The notes beneath the pieces were generated by a model that saw only the letters and a program-made list of their open reading frames with translations, searched no databases and had not been told where the DNA came from. From JBCCSZ01 sp039199225 (GTDB lineage: Bacteria; Bacteroidota; Bacteroidia; Chitinophagales; Saprospiraceae), in the NCBI GenBank assembly GCA_039199225.1, contig JBCCSZ010000095.1, positions 1 through 23,438 on the forward strand: DNA of 23,438 nucleotides, read 5' to 3'. The first letter of the stretch is position 1, and each line of letters begins with the position of its first letter. Positions 7,076 through 14,513 of the stretch are shown here, in pieces. The position numbers and the translations under genes are program-made.

Positions 7076-9296
7076 ATAATATCTTCAGCTCTACTCGTTG
7101 GTTTCGTCTTCTGCCCGCCACCGTCTTATTGGTGGCAACGGGTTTTCGTTTGCCATAGCCCTTGAACTGCAGCCTATTGCTGGCCACGCCATTGGTCTGT
7201 AAATAGTCGACAACGGACTTGGCACGGGCAGTCGACAGGCGATCACAGTAAGATGCCTCTGGGATGCTGTTGGTATGCCCGCCCACTTCTATGGAAATAT
7301 TTGGATTGGCCCGCAGAAAACGGCTCAACTCATTGAGCATCGGTAGAGATTCTGGTTTGATGCGGCTACTATCGGCATCGAAGTACAACTTTTCTAAACG
7401 AATGATCTGTCCAGAACTGAGCGCAGTGACATCCAATTCTGGAATTTGGCGAACGGTGACTTCGACATTTGCTGTGAGCTTGCAGTTGTTGTTATCCAGC
7501 ACGGTCACTGTGCGGCTACCTGCTTTCAGTTTGATGGCTTTGCTGCGATCTTCTCCATTGTCCCAAATGTAGGTGTAGGGAGCAGTTCCTCCGCTTGCTT
7601 TGACGACGGCCCTGCCATCTCGGCTGCCATCTCGGGAGGCTGGTTGCATTTCATAGGCATTGAGCTTCATAGCCGGAGGCCCTGAGATGCTGATTTGTTT
7701 TTCAACGACCGTACCAAGGGCATCCGTTACACTGAGGCTGTAAATATCTGCGCCTAGTCCAGCGACCTTTGGACCATTCAAGCCCTCTTTACTCCAAGTG
7801 TACTGATAGGGCTTAATACCTCCTTCAACACTGATGGAGATGGCACCATTGCGGTCACTGGCACATTTATTTTCACCTGATTGATTGGCATTGACAATCA
7901 AATCTTCCACTTTCGGCGCCTCCTTGGCTTGGATATCGATGGTGGCCACGGTGAAGCATCCGTTGGCATCCGTCACGGTCAGGCTGTGTTGGCCAGATTT
8001 GAGACTGACAGCCCTGGCTTCAAGTTCGCCATTGTCCCAGCGGAAAGTATAGTCTGGCGTACCGCCGCTGACGCTTGCCTCCGCTGCACCATCGCTCAAG
8101 CGATCGCCACTGGCTTTTTGCAATTGGCTTATTTCGGCTTTGACATCCACATTGTCGACGCGCGCGCCAACGACCTTTTGGCGGTCTTCACTATCGGTGA
8201 CAGTTACGGTATACAAGCCAGGCCCCAGTCCTTCGGGCGCATCGCCCTTGAGGCCCTTATCCCAGCGGTAGCTGTAGGGAGGTGTCCCTCCGATGATCTT
8301 TACTTTGAGGGCCGCATCCTTTTGGTTGCCATCACAGCTCAAAGGGCGACTCAATTCGCAGCTTACAGTCATCGCCGACGCTTTTTCTATGAGGAAAAGG
8401 CCCTTGTCTTTAGTACCCACCCAAAGCGCATCGTCCTTATCTACTGTTATGTATTTCACCATGCGACTGCTAAAGCCCTGGGCGCGTCCAAAGCGTTCTA
8501 CCTTGTCGTCGACGATGTCGTAGCGCGTAATGATGTCCGAGGCACTCCACAGTCGCCCATCGCTGTCGAAACGGATGCTTCGAATGCTGCCATTGGCCAG
8601 GCTGAGGTCAAAATCTCCTCTGATCCAACGATTGCGCGGATCGGCCCGATAGAGAATGTCCTCGCTCATAATCCAAACGTCGGGGCCAATCTCCGTAACG
8701 GCCTGTATATTGGAACCCTTTTCATATAGGCGCCATTTCTCTTCCTTCCCAACCAAGACACCTGATTGAGTTCCAATCCACTGCTTTCCGAACTGATCGA
8801 CATGGATGGTATTGACCTGGTTGGACTTTAGCTTGGAGTTGTCGCTGTCCCAATGGGTCATAAACTCTACGCCACTACTGCCTTTCACTCGAAATCGGTA
8901 TACCCCTTTTTTGTTGGTTCCGATCCACAGCTCTTCGAGTTCTTTGTCAAAAAAGGCTGCACTGACTTTGTTGTCATCTGTCAACTGAACTTTGTCCAGT
9001 ATGGTATCAGACTGCGTAAATAAGTCTTGCCGATTGAAAATCAGGTGTCGATTGCCGCCGGGTTGTAGTAAAAGCGACCAAAGTTGATCGGTCAGCGGCA
9101 CTTTACTGGCATTGTCGGCTGAGTTGATTTGGTATAGCCCTTGGCTTGTGCCTGCCCATTTGTTGTTCTCTTCATCTACGTAAAAATTGAAGACTTCAGT
9201 TTGCTGGCTGATGGCCGTGCAGTGAACAACCCGCATTTCTTGTGCCTTGAGCATAGAAGCGGATAGGACGAGCAATAGGAGGAATAATCTATTCAT
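7059..9296 (-). CDS. Propeller / SprB-repeat / OmpA-domain envelope protein
   Basis: The start at 9296 gives 745 residues with a clear signal peptide (MNRLFLLLLVLSASMLKAQE); an upstream in-frame ATG at 9386 would add 30 residues with a second hydrophobic stretch and is less likely. Residues ~45-305 hold WxGT-type beta-propeller blades like those of two-component-regulator propellers (ELWIGTNKKGVYRF 122-135, ALWVGTKDKGLFLI 290-303). Residues ~336-615 hold four SprB-like repeats with GGTxPYxYxWDNG cores (411, 492, 569 and one near 336). Residues 637-740 are an OmpA C-terminal domain that should bind peptidoglycan from the periplasm. In its binding motif the usual GHTD is GHTN (N676), while the Arg 15 residues later (R691) is kept. 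The protein probably links the outer membrane or gliding machinery to the wall; its exact role is unknown. Confidence 0.88.
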   Translation of the reverse strand: MNRLFLLLLVLSASMLKAQEMRVVHCTAISQQTEVFNFYVDEENNKWAGTSQGLYQINSADNASKVPLTDQLWSLLLQPGGNRHLIFNRQDLFTQSDTILDKVQLTDDNKVSAAFFDKELEELWIGTNKKGVYRFRVKGSSGVEFMTHWDSDNSKLKSNQVNTIHVDQFGKQWIGTQSGVLVGKEEKWRLYEKGSNIQAVTEIGPDVWIMSEDILYRADPRNRWIRGDFDLSLANGSIRSIRFDSDGRLWSASDIITRYDIVDDKVERFGRAQGFSSRMVKYITVDKDDALWVGTKDKGLFLIEKASAMTVSCELSRPLSCDGNQKDAALKVKIIGGTPPYSYRWDKGLKGDAPEGLGPGLYTVTVTDSEDRQKVVGARVDNVDVKAEISQLQKASGDRLSDGAAEASVSGGTPDYTFRWDNGELEARAVSLKSGQHSLTVTDANGCFTVATIDIQAKEAPKVEDLIVNANQSGENKCASDRNGAISISVEGGIKPYQYTWSKEGLNGPKVAGLGADIYSLSVTDALGTVVEKQISISGPPAMKLNAYEMQPASRDGSRDGRAVVKASGGTAPYTYIWDNGEDRSKAIKLKAGSRTVTVLDNNNCKLTANVEVTVRQIPELDVTALSSGQIIRLEKLYFDADSSRIKPESLPMLNELSRFLRANPNISIEVGGHTNSIPEASYCDRLSTARAKSVVDYLQTNGVASNRLQFKGYGKRKPVATNKTVAGRRRNQRVELKILSVGNG

Positions 9297-9403
9297 TGAA
9301 TTGAAGTTGAAAACAAGCAAAAATAACAAAAACCAATAGGTCTTAGGAAGGTATTTTATGCTTTTCAAAAGTCCTTTTGAGTACATTTTAACGAATGGGA
9401 TAG

Positions 9404-9411
9404 CAAATGTA
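9404..9411 (-). promoter_or_regulatory. Candidate -7 element for the OmpA-domain gene
   Basis: The minus strand reads TACATTTG, an exact match to the Bacteroidota -7 consensus TAnnTTTG. No good TTG box lies 19 bp upstream. A start site near 9397 would leave a leader of about 100 nt before the ATG at 9296, which supports that start over the ATG at 9386. Confidence 0.4.
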
Positions 9412-9576
9412 TGGAAGCAACGCTTATATAATGCCTGTCTTTTCTGTAAAATTGTAACGTTTTAATATTATTTTCGATCATATGGCAGTTGTCATAAAAT
9501 GCTGCAATTCCCTGCGGAAAGAGCAACTTCTTTTGAAGATGAGATGTTCCATTCATAATTCAATTCAACTAAAGCA

Positions 9577-10284
9577 ATGACCTTACAAAATGTATTGGAC
9601 CAGCTAGAGTCCTTCGGTGATGACAGGACCAAAAAAACACTGATGAGACACGGCGCCAAAGAGCCTTTCTTTGGGGTCAAGGTAGCTGATTTAAAGAAGA
9701 TTCTTAAAAAGACCAAGAAGAACCACGACCTCTCTTTGGAGCTGTACCAAACAGGTAATTCAGACGCCATGTACCTGGCTGGCCTAATGGCAGATGAAAA
9801 GCAGATTACCAAAGCGCAGTTGGAGGACTGGGTCGACAAGGCTTACTGGTATTATTTGAGTGAGTACGCCGTTCCTTGGGTGGCAGCAGAAACGGCCTTT
9901 GGATTTGAGCTGGGCTTGGAGTGGATCGAATCTGAGAAGGAGCAGGTCGCCTCCGCCGGTTGGGCTACATTGGCCTCTTACGCTTCGGTGCATCCGGATG
10001 AGGACCTGGATGTTGCGGCATATGCTCAGCTGCTCGACCGGGTGGCAGGTGAAGTACACCAGGCTGAAAACCGGGTCAGATATACCATGAATGGCTTTGT
10101 GATTGCTGTTGGTACCTTCATCAGTGAATTGACGGCCAAGGCTCAGCAGGTGGCTGCCAGCATTGGAAAAGTGAGTGTCCACATGGGAGGAACGGCCTGT
10201 AAGGTGCCTTTGGCAGAAGATTATATTCAAAAAGTTATCGATAAGGGCAGGGTTGGTAAAAAGAAAAAGACCGCCCGTTGCTGA
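9577..10284 (+). CDS. AlkD-like DNA alkylation repair protein
   Basis: The 235-residue product has the alpha-helical, HEAT-like pattern of the DNA alkylation repair family (AlkD/AlkC superfamily), glycosylases that remove positively charged alkylated bases. Typical features are the N-terminal RHGAKEPFFGVKVADLKKI segment (24-42), the helix with LYQTGNSDAMYLAGLMAD and the central YYLSEYAVPWVAAET region. The basic C-terminus (KKVIDKGRVGKKKK type) suits nucleic-acid contact. Many Bacteroidota members of this family are uncharacterised, and I could not confirm the catalytic Asp by eye, so activity is inferred from family. msrB follows 25 bp downstream and is probably co-transcribed. Confidence 0.85.
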   Translation: MTLQNVLDQLESFGDDRTKKTLMRHGAKEPFFGVKVADLKKILKKTKKNHDLSLELYQTGNSDAMYLAGLMADEKQITKAQLEDWVDKAYWYYLSEYAVPWVAAETAFGFELGLEWIESEKEQVASAGWATLASYASVHPDEDLDVAAYAQLLDRVAGEVHQAENRVRYTMNGFVIAVGTFISELTAKAQQVAASIGKVSVHMGGTACKVPLAEDYIQKVIDKGRVGKKKKTARC

Positions 10285-10309
10285 TTTTTACTTCGTCAAA
10301 CAAAATTTA

Positions 10310-10678
10310 ATGGAAGAAAAATTCAATCCACTAACACCAGAAGAAGAACGGATCATTGTGTACAAAGGTACAGAGCGACCATTTAGCGGTGAGTACAACA
10401 GTCATTATGCCAAAGGCATTTATATATGTCGGCGCTGTGATGCTCCACTATATCGCTCTGAGGATAAATTCAATTCCCACTGTGGGTGGCCGAGCTTCGA
10501 CGATGAGATTCCAGGTGCGGTCAAGCGGGAAACAGACGCAGATGGGCGCCGGACCGAAATCTTGTGTAACAATTGTGGAGGACATCTGGGACATGTATTT
10601 ATAGGTGAGCGTTTGACCGCCAAAAATACCCGCCACTGTGTCAATTCGCTTTCAATGAAATTTATTTCGGCGGAATAA
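10310..10678 (+). CDS. msrB: Peptide methionine-R-sulfoxide reductase MsrB
   Basis: MsrB reduces the R form of methionine sulfoxide in oxidised proteins. The start at 10310 gives a standard 122-residue single-domain enzyme; the same frame is open back to 10175 but that part overlaps the upstream gene and has no MsrB homology. The structural zinc ligands are C40, C43, C86 and C89, the HCGWPSF motif lies at 57-63, GGHLGHVF at 90-97, and the catalytic cysteine is C110 in RHCVNSLSMKF. C58 is placed to act as a recycling cysteine. There is no signal peptide, so it is cytoplasmic. It sits 25 bp after the alkylation repair gene. Confidence 0.96.
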   Translation: MEEKFNPLTPEEERIIVYKGTERPFSGEYNSHYAKGIYICRRCDAPLYRSEDKFNSHCGWPSFDDEIPGAVKRETDADGRRTEILCNNCGGHLGHVFIGERLTAKNTRHCVNSLSMKFISAE

Positions 10679-10737
10679 ACTTGTCCTCGTGTGGACAACT
10701 GAGCCTACTTTCTGATACCAGACATATGGTTCTGGTG

Positions 10738-10793
10738 CATTCTTGCGTACTAGGGTAATCAAAACGGAAAGAGTTTGAAAACACGCAAGAATG
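10738..10793 (+). promoter_or_regulatory. Stem-loop enclosing the RBS and TTG start of the metallopeptidase gene
   Basis: An 11-bp perfect inverted repeat (10738-10748 with 10783-10793, extendable by one G-U pair) places the ribosome binding site (GGAAAGAG, 10766-10773) and the TTG start (10775) in a 34-nt loop. The right arm lies in codons 3-7 of the gene. In mRNA this could control initiation at the head of the five-gene operon. Confidence 0.5.
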
Positions 10794-11518
10794 TATTTTT
10801 ATGGAGCATCTTTGGGGTCAGTGCTTGGCTGTTGGTCAATACCTACTCACCGGGCGGCAGCTCAATGGAGGGCTTCGTAAAAACGCCTACCGCCTTCATT
10901 GATTCCGAACAGGCCCGTTCACAAGTAGATGATCTAATTGGAGATTTCGGCCAAGCTAAAGTCTTACCGGCAGCATATGAGCTTCAAGCGCTGGTGGCTT
11001 TATCCTACTTTCCAGAATTGAAAGACGTACCCATACGCTTCGCGCTCTGGGAAAGTCCATTTGCCCATACGAGTCGTCCTGATTGGCAATCGATGCTTTG
11101 GCCCTGGATGGAGCGATCTTACACAATAGGTATTGGCAAGCAATTGAAAACCTCTTTAGCAGCTACCGCTTTTCGAAATTTATCCTTTAATGCCCAAATC
11201 GGTGTATTGGGGCATGAGTTGTCGCACATTGTAGATTACGAACAAAAAACCAATGCTGTTTTGATGGGATTGGGGCTTCAGTACTTTTTTGAAGATTTTC
11301 AAATATGTTTTGAACGACGCACGGACATTCAAACCATTGAAAGAGGACTAGGGTACCAATTGCTGGAATGGAGTCGTTCTGTTCATCCCCTCTTGACAGC
11401 CGATGGAAGAGGGCATCTTTATCTCAATCCGGAGCAGATTTTGACAAGAATTGAGGAAAATGATCTTTACGATAAGACGGATCATGGGTTTTTTAATAAT
11501 TTTGAGCCACATTTTTGA
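10775..11518 (+). CDS. Membrane-anchored HExxH putative zinc metallopeptidase
   Basis: This 247-residue protein has an N-terminal hydrophobic segment (about 7-24, after KTRK) that looks like an uncleaved signal anchor, followed by a soluble domain. The GVLGHELSHIVDY motif (143-155) supplies H147, E148 and H151 of a gluzincin/metzincin-type HExxH site; a third ligand may be E180 or D184 in FERRTD. I do not recognise a named family. The TTG start is chosen because a purine-rich RBS lies just before it, an in-frame stop occurs at 10751, and starting at the next ATG (codon 31) would delete the membrane segment. It heads a packed operon; the DinB-like gene starts 13 bp after its stop. Confidence 0.75.
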   Translation: MKTRKNVFLWSIFGVSAWLLVNTYSPGGSSMEGFVKTPTAFIDSEQARSQVDDLIGDFGQAKVLPAAYELQALVALSYFPELKDVPIRFALWESPFAHTSRPDWQSMLWPWMERSYTIGIGKQLKTSLAATAFRNLSFNAQIGVLGHELSHIVDYEQKTNAVLMGLGLQYFFEDFQICFERRTDIQTIERGLGYQLLEWSRSVHPLLTADGRGHLYLNPEQILTRIEENDLYDKTDHGFFNNFEPHF

Positions 11519-11531
11519 AAAATTAGATTTC

Positions 11532-12041
11532 ATGAAGCTAGTGAACACAGCTCAAGCGCTATTAATGGATGCCAAGCTGTACCTCGAACAAATAGACGCA
11601 AAAGATTACAGCAAGCAAGTAGAACTGTTGTTTCAGTCGAGCATCGGACAGCACAGCCGCCACTTCATCGAATTCTTTCAGTGTCTTTTTACTCAAGTCA
11701 GCAACCCAGAACGGATTGTCAACTACGACAAACGCCTGCGCAATCGCCTGATTGAGTCCGATCCGGCCCACGCGCTTCAGGCTATTGATGAGCTATTGGA
11801 GCAAATGGTTGAGTTGGACATACCGGAGGACGTCGTCCTTGAGGCTTGTTTTCCGGAGGAGGAAGTTTCCATTCCGAGCTCTTTTGAGCGCGAGTTGTTG
11901 TACAATATAGAACATACGATCCACCACCTGGCCATCATCAAAATCGGATTGCGGGCTATTGCCCCTCAGATTGATCTGCCAGAGCATTTTGGCGTTGCTG
12001 CTTCCACCATTAAATTCCGCAAAGAGGCATGTGTACAGTAA
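11532..12041 (+). CDS. DinB/YfiT-like metal-binding protein
   Basis: The 169-residue protein resembles the DinB four-helix family: an SIGQHSRHFIEFF helix (37-49) and a YNIEHTIHHLAIIKIG helix (124-139) provide the histidines that normally bind one metal (candidates H41 or H44, H128 and H132). Family members include bacillithiol S-transferases and other thiol-dependent enzymes, but many have no known function, so no reaction is assigned. The ATG at 11532 is chosen over one at 11451, which lies inside the upstream metallopeptidase gene. The 3' end overlaps the NRDE gene by 13 bp, indicating translational coupling. Confidence 0.8.
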   Translation: MKLVNTAQALLMDAKLYLEQIDAKDYSKQVELLFQSSIGQHSRHFIEFFQCLFTQVSNPERIVNYDKRLRNRLIESDPAHALQAIDELLEQMVELDIPEDVVLEACFPEEEVSIPSSFERELLYNIEHTIHHLAIIKIGLRAIAPQIDLPEHFGVAASTIKFRKEACVQ

Positions 12042-12766
12042 GCTACTTACCCAAGTCTAATGGCTCCTTTATTTTGACATCTAACAGAGATGAAGCGCCT
12101 TCTCGCGCAACCCACAAAGTGGTGGAGCAGTCTTTAGAAAACGGCATAAGGCTGCTTTTTCCACAAGATCCTCAATCCGGAGGCACTTGGATTGCGTTGT
12201 CAGATACAGGCCGGTTGATTTGTCTGTTGAACGGTGCATTTGAGCAGCATCGCCGCCAGCCACCTTACCGAAGAAGCCGTGGTTTATTGGTGCTGGATGT
12301 GTTTGAATACGCCTCCCTGGAAACTTTCTTTCAATCGTACGAGCTAGATGGTATAGAGCCATTTACGATGGTCATTGTAGAAGAAGGGATGTTGTACGAA
12401 TTTCGTTGGGATGGGGAGCAAAGTTACTTGGAGCAATTGGAGGCCCAGCAAGCGCATATTTGGTCTTCGGCCACCTTGTACGATGCGACTTACCGCCTGA
12501 AGCGCAAAGCTTTGTTTGATCAATGGTTGATGCGTCAGCCCGACTATGAGGTAGAGAGCATCCTGGATTTTCATCGAGGAGGCGGCACTGGCGATCCGGA
12601 TAACGACTTTGTGATGAATCGACAAAATATTGTCCGAACGGTCAGTATTACCAGCGTCGAAAAGACCATTGAAAATTTCCACTTTCTGCATCGAGATTTA
12701 CTATCGGAGCATGAAGTCCGGCATCAATTTGAAATTCACAATGCGGAGACTGTTTCTACGAATTAA
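12029..12766 (+). CDS. NRDE (TANGO2-like) family protein
   Basis: The N-terminus MCTVSYLPKSNGSFILTSNRDE has the two marks of the NRDE/TANGO2 family: Cys at position 2, which would become the N-terminal residue after Met removal as in Ntn-hydrolase folds, and the family-naming N-R-D-E motif at 19-22. GGTWIAL and the NGAF segment also fit. At 245 residues it is of normal length for bacterial members. The function of bacterial homologues is not established; the eukaryotic TANGO2 proteins have been linked to Golgi organisation, lipid or haem handling. It overlaps the DinB-like gene upstream by 13 bp and the ATP-grasp gene downstream by 26 bp. Confidence 0.88.
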   Translation: MCTVSYLPKSNGSFILTSNRDEAPSRATHKVVEQSLENGIRLLFPQDPQSGGTWIALSDTGRLICLLNGAFEQHRRQPPYRRSRGLLVLDVFEYASLETFFQSYELDGIEPFTMVIVEEGMLYEFRWDGEQSYLEQLEAQQAHIWSSATLYDATYRLKRKALFDQWLMRQPDYEVESILDFHRGGGTGDPDNDFVMNRQNIVRTVSITSVEKTIENFHFLHRDLLSEHEVRHQFEIHNAETVSTN

Positions 12767-13796
12767 GCGATCGCCCTTCTTCATCAAGTTGATGAATTGG
12801 GAATATTGGCCTATTTACATTGTCAACATTCCCGTCGTTTTCATTTGGTTGTTTTATGCCCTTCGCGCGCGTTCGATGTTTTTCTTCAGTTCTGCCAATC
12901 CAGCCATTGAGACCGGAGGGGTATTGGGAGAGTCCAAAATAAACATCCTCAATCGCATTCCACCGCAAGCCATTCCAATAACGATATTCATTGAAAAGGG
13001 AACAGATTTCCAGGAGATTCGGTCAAAAGTGGAGGGAGCTTCTCTGGATTTTCCCATTATTGCCAAACCAGATGTTGGAGAGCGTGGATTTCTGGTCACT
13101 AAGCTGGAAAATATGGAAGCATTGGAGCGCTATGCTTCTAAACACTCGCTCAATTTTTTGATTCAGGAATTTGTGGCATGGCCGATGGAAGTCAGCATTA
13201 TGTACCATCGCTTTCCGGGTGCGTCCAATGGGAAGATCACGTCGGTTTGTGTCAAGGATACGTTGAAAGTCAGCGGAGACGGACAGTCGACTGTACGGGC
13301 GTTGATGGCAATGAAGGAACGTGCCAGCCTCCAATTGGATCGCTTCATTCGGGAGTCCAATCCACTGTTGGATAAAGTGCCGGCCAAAGGCGAAACGTTG
13401 GAATTAGAGCCCATTGGTAACCACTGTAGAGGAACGATGTTTTTGAATGGTAATCAACACATCGATGCGCGCTTGAACGAGGTTATCGATAAGGTCGGTC
13501 GGCAAATGGAGGGTGTTTTCTATGGGCGCTTCGACATGAAATGTGAAAGCATGCAGTCGCTCAAGGAAGGTCGCAATTTCAAGATTCTCGAATTCAATGG
13601 TATTGCCAGCGAGCCGGCTCACATCTATGATCCTGCTTATCCGCTTTGGAAAAAGTATCAGGACATCTTCCGGCATTGGGGGATCATTTACCGGATCAGT
13701 CAAGTACAACGCCAGCGGGGTGTGTACGGCATGAGCTTGCGCGAAGCCATCGACAGTGTCCGAACCTATTTCAGATATATGAAGACTGTTGGGTAG
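12741..13796 (+). CDS. ATP-grasp ligase with N-terminal membrane segment
   Basis: The 351-residue product starts with a basic stretch and one hydrophobic helix (about 23-42), followed by an ATP-grasp domain. Visible motifs are FPIIAKPDVGERG (104-116, with ATP-binding K109), LIQEFVAWPMEVS (140-152), GRFDMKCES (262-270) and KILEFNGIASEP (281-292), giving the metal-binding set D265, E284 and N286. It is of the D-Ala-D-Ala ligase/carboxylate-amine ligase type, forming an amide or related bond through an acyl phosphate; the substrate is unknown. The ATG at 12741 overlaps the NRDE gene by 26 bp. The stop TAG is immediately followed by the ATG of the LysE-type gene, so ligase and exporter are likely produced together. 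Confidence 0.85.
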   Translation: MRRLFLRIKRSPFFIKLMNWEYWPIYIVNIPVVFIWLFYALRARSMFFFSSANPAIETGGVLGESKINILNRIPPQAIPITIFIEKGTDFQEIRSKVEGASLDFPIIAKPDVGERGFLVTKLENMEALERYASKHSLNFLIQEFVAWPMEVSIMYHRFPGASNGKITSVCVKDTLKVSGDGQSTVRALMAMKERASLQLDRFIRESNPLLDKVPAKGETLELEPIGNHCRGTMFLNGNQHIDARLNEVIDKVGRQMEGVFYGRFDMKCESMQSLKEGRNFKILEFNGIASEPAHIYDPAYPLWKKYQDIFRHWGIIYRISQVQRQRGVYGMSLREAIDSVRTYFRYMKTVG

Positions 13797-14414
13797 ATGT
13801 TTTTCCTAGCCCATTTAGCAGCCGGATTTGTATTGAGCTTTATTGGCTCCCTACCCTTGGGTGTCATCAATGTAACGGTTGCAGATACGACCATTCAGAG
13901 AGGTATTCGCGCAGGTGTGTGGGTTGCCTTGGGTGCCTCCTTGGTAGAGATGGTCCAAGCATGGATTTCGATCCAGTTCAGCGACTTATGGATGGGGCAG
14001 GAGGGGATTGATCGCTTGGTCAAGGTCGTTTCCATCGGAGTCTTTTTTCTACTGGCCTTGTATTTCCTATGGAAAAAACCTTCCAATCCAGAATGGCAAT
14101 CAAAAAAAGAAACTGCTTCTACCCGCTACTTTTTCAAAGGTGTACTCGTCAGTGCCATCAACTTACTGGCCTTTCCCTATTGGATTTTTTATGGTACTTA
14201 TTTAGGCTCCGAAGGCTGGTTGACCGATGGTTTTTATATACTGGTTTTTGCGTTTGGTGTAATGCTTGGAACCCTGGCTTTGCTACTACTATACGCTCGA
14301 ATGAGCTTATCGATCGTTGACCGCCTACAGCAAATCGCCCGTTTGACGGACAAGTTTATCGGAGTAATTTTTTTGATTCTGGGCTCAATACAATTGATTC
14401 GACTGCTATTGTAA
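13797..14414 (+). CDS. LysE-family transporter
   Basis: The 205-residue protein is almost entirely hydrophobic with about six membrane segments and the LysE/RhtB-like start FVLSFIGSLPLGVINVTVADTTIQRG. This superfamily exports amino acids and small related compounds across the inner membrane. It starts directly after the stop codon of the ATP-grasp gene with no gap. No downstream T-rich hairpin is evident in the ~100 bp before the convergent hydrolase gene. The transported compound is not readable from sequence; the neighbour suggests the ATP-grasp product. Confidence 0.87.
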   Translation: MFFLAHLAAGFVLSFIGSLPLGVINVTVADTTIQRGIRAGVWVALGASLVEMVQAWISIQFSDLWMGQEGIDRLVKVVSIGVFFLLALYFLWKKPSNPEWQSKKETASTRYFFKGVLVSAINLLAFPYWIFYGTYLGSEGWLTDGFYILVFAFGVMLGTLALLLLYARMSLSIVDRLQQIARLTDKFIGVIFLILGSIQLIRLLL

Positions 14415-14513
14415 TCTTTTACCCACCCATTCAGTCTGCAGTTTGGCAATATCCAGTAGGCAATTTTCCCCGCTCACCCAATCACCAGCTGTAGGCAATC
14501 ACCAAACAAAAAC

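Noticed and set aside
7881..8729. Open frame of 282 codons on the plus strand within the OmpA-domain gene
   Set aside because: Antisense to strongly supported propeller and SprB-repeat coding sequence; no family resemblance.
9441..9480. TTG plus TATTTTCG as a promoter for the alkylation repair gene
   Set aside because: The spacing is about 14 bp and the -7 box has mismatches, so it does not fit the Bacteroidota consensus well enough.
4927..10678. Possible genomic island or mobile element, suggested by the repeats at 6789-7075
   Set aside because: No integrase, transposase, terminal inverted repeats or tRNA gene is present, and the flanking genes are housekeeping.
11348..11548. Small minus-strand open frame spanning the peptidase/DinB-like junction
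   Set aside because: Runs antisense to two supported genes, with low-complexity translation and no start context.
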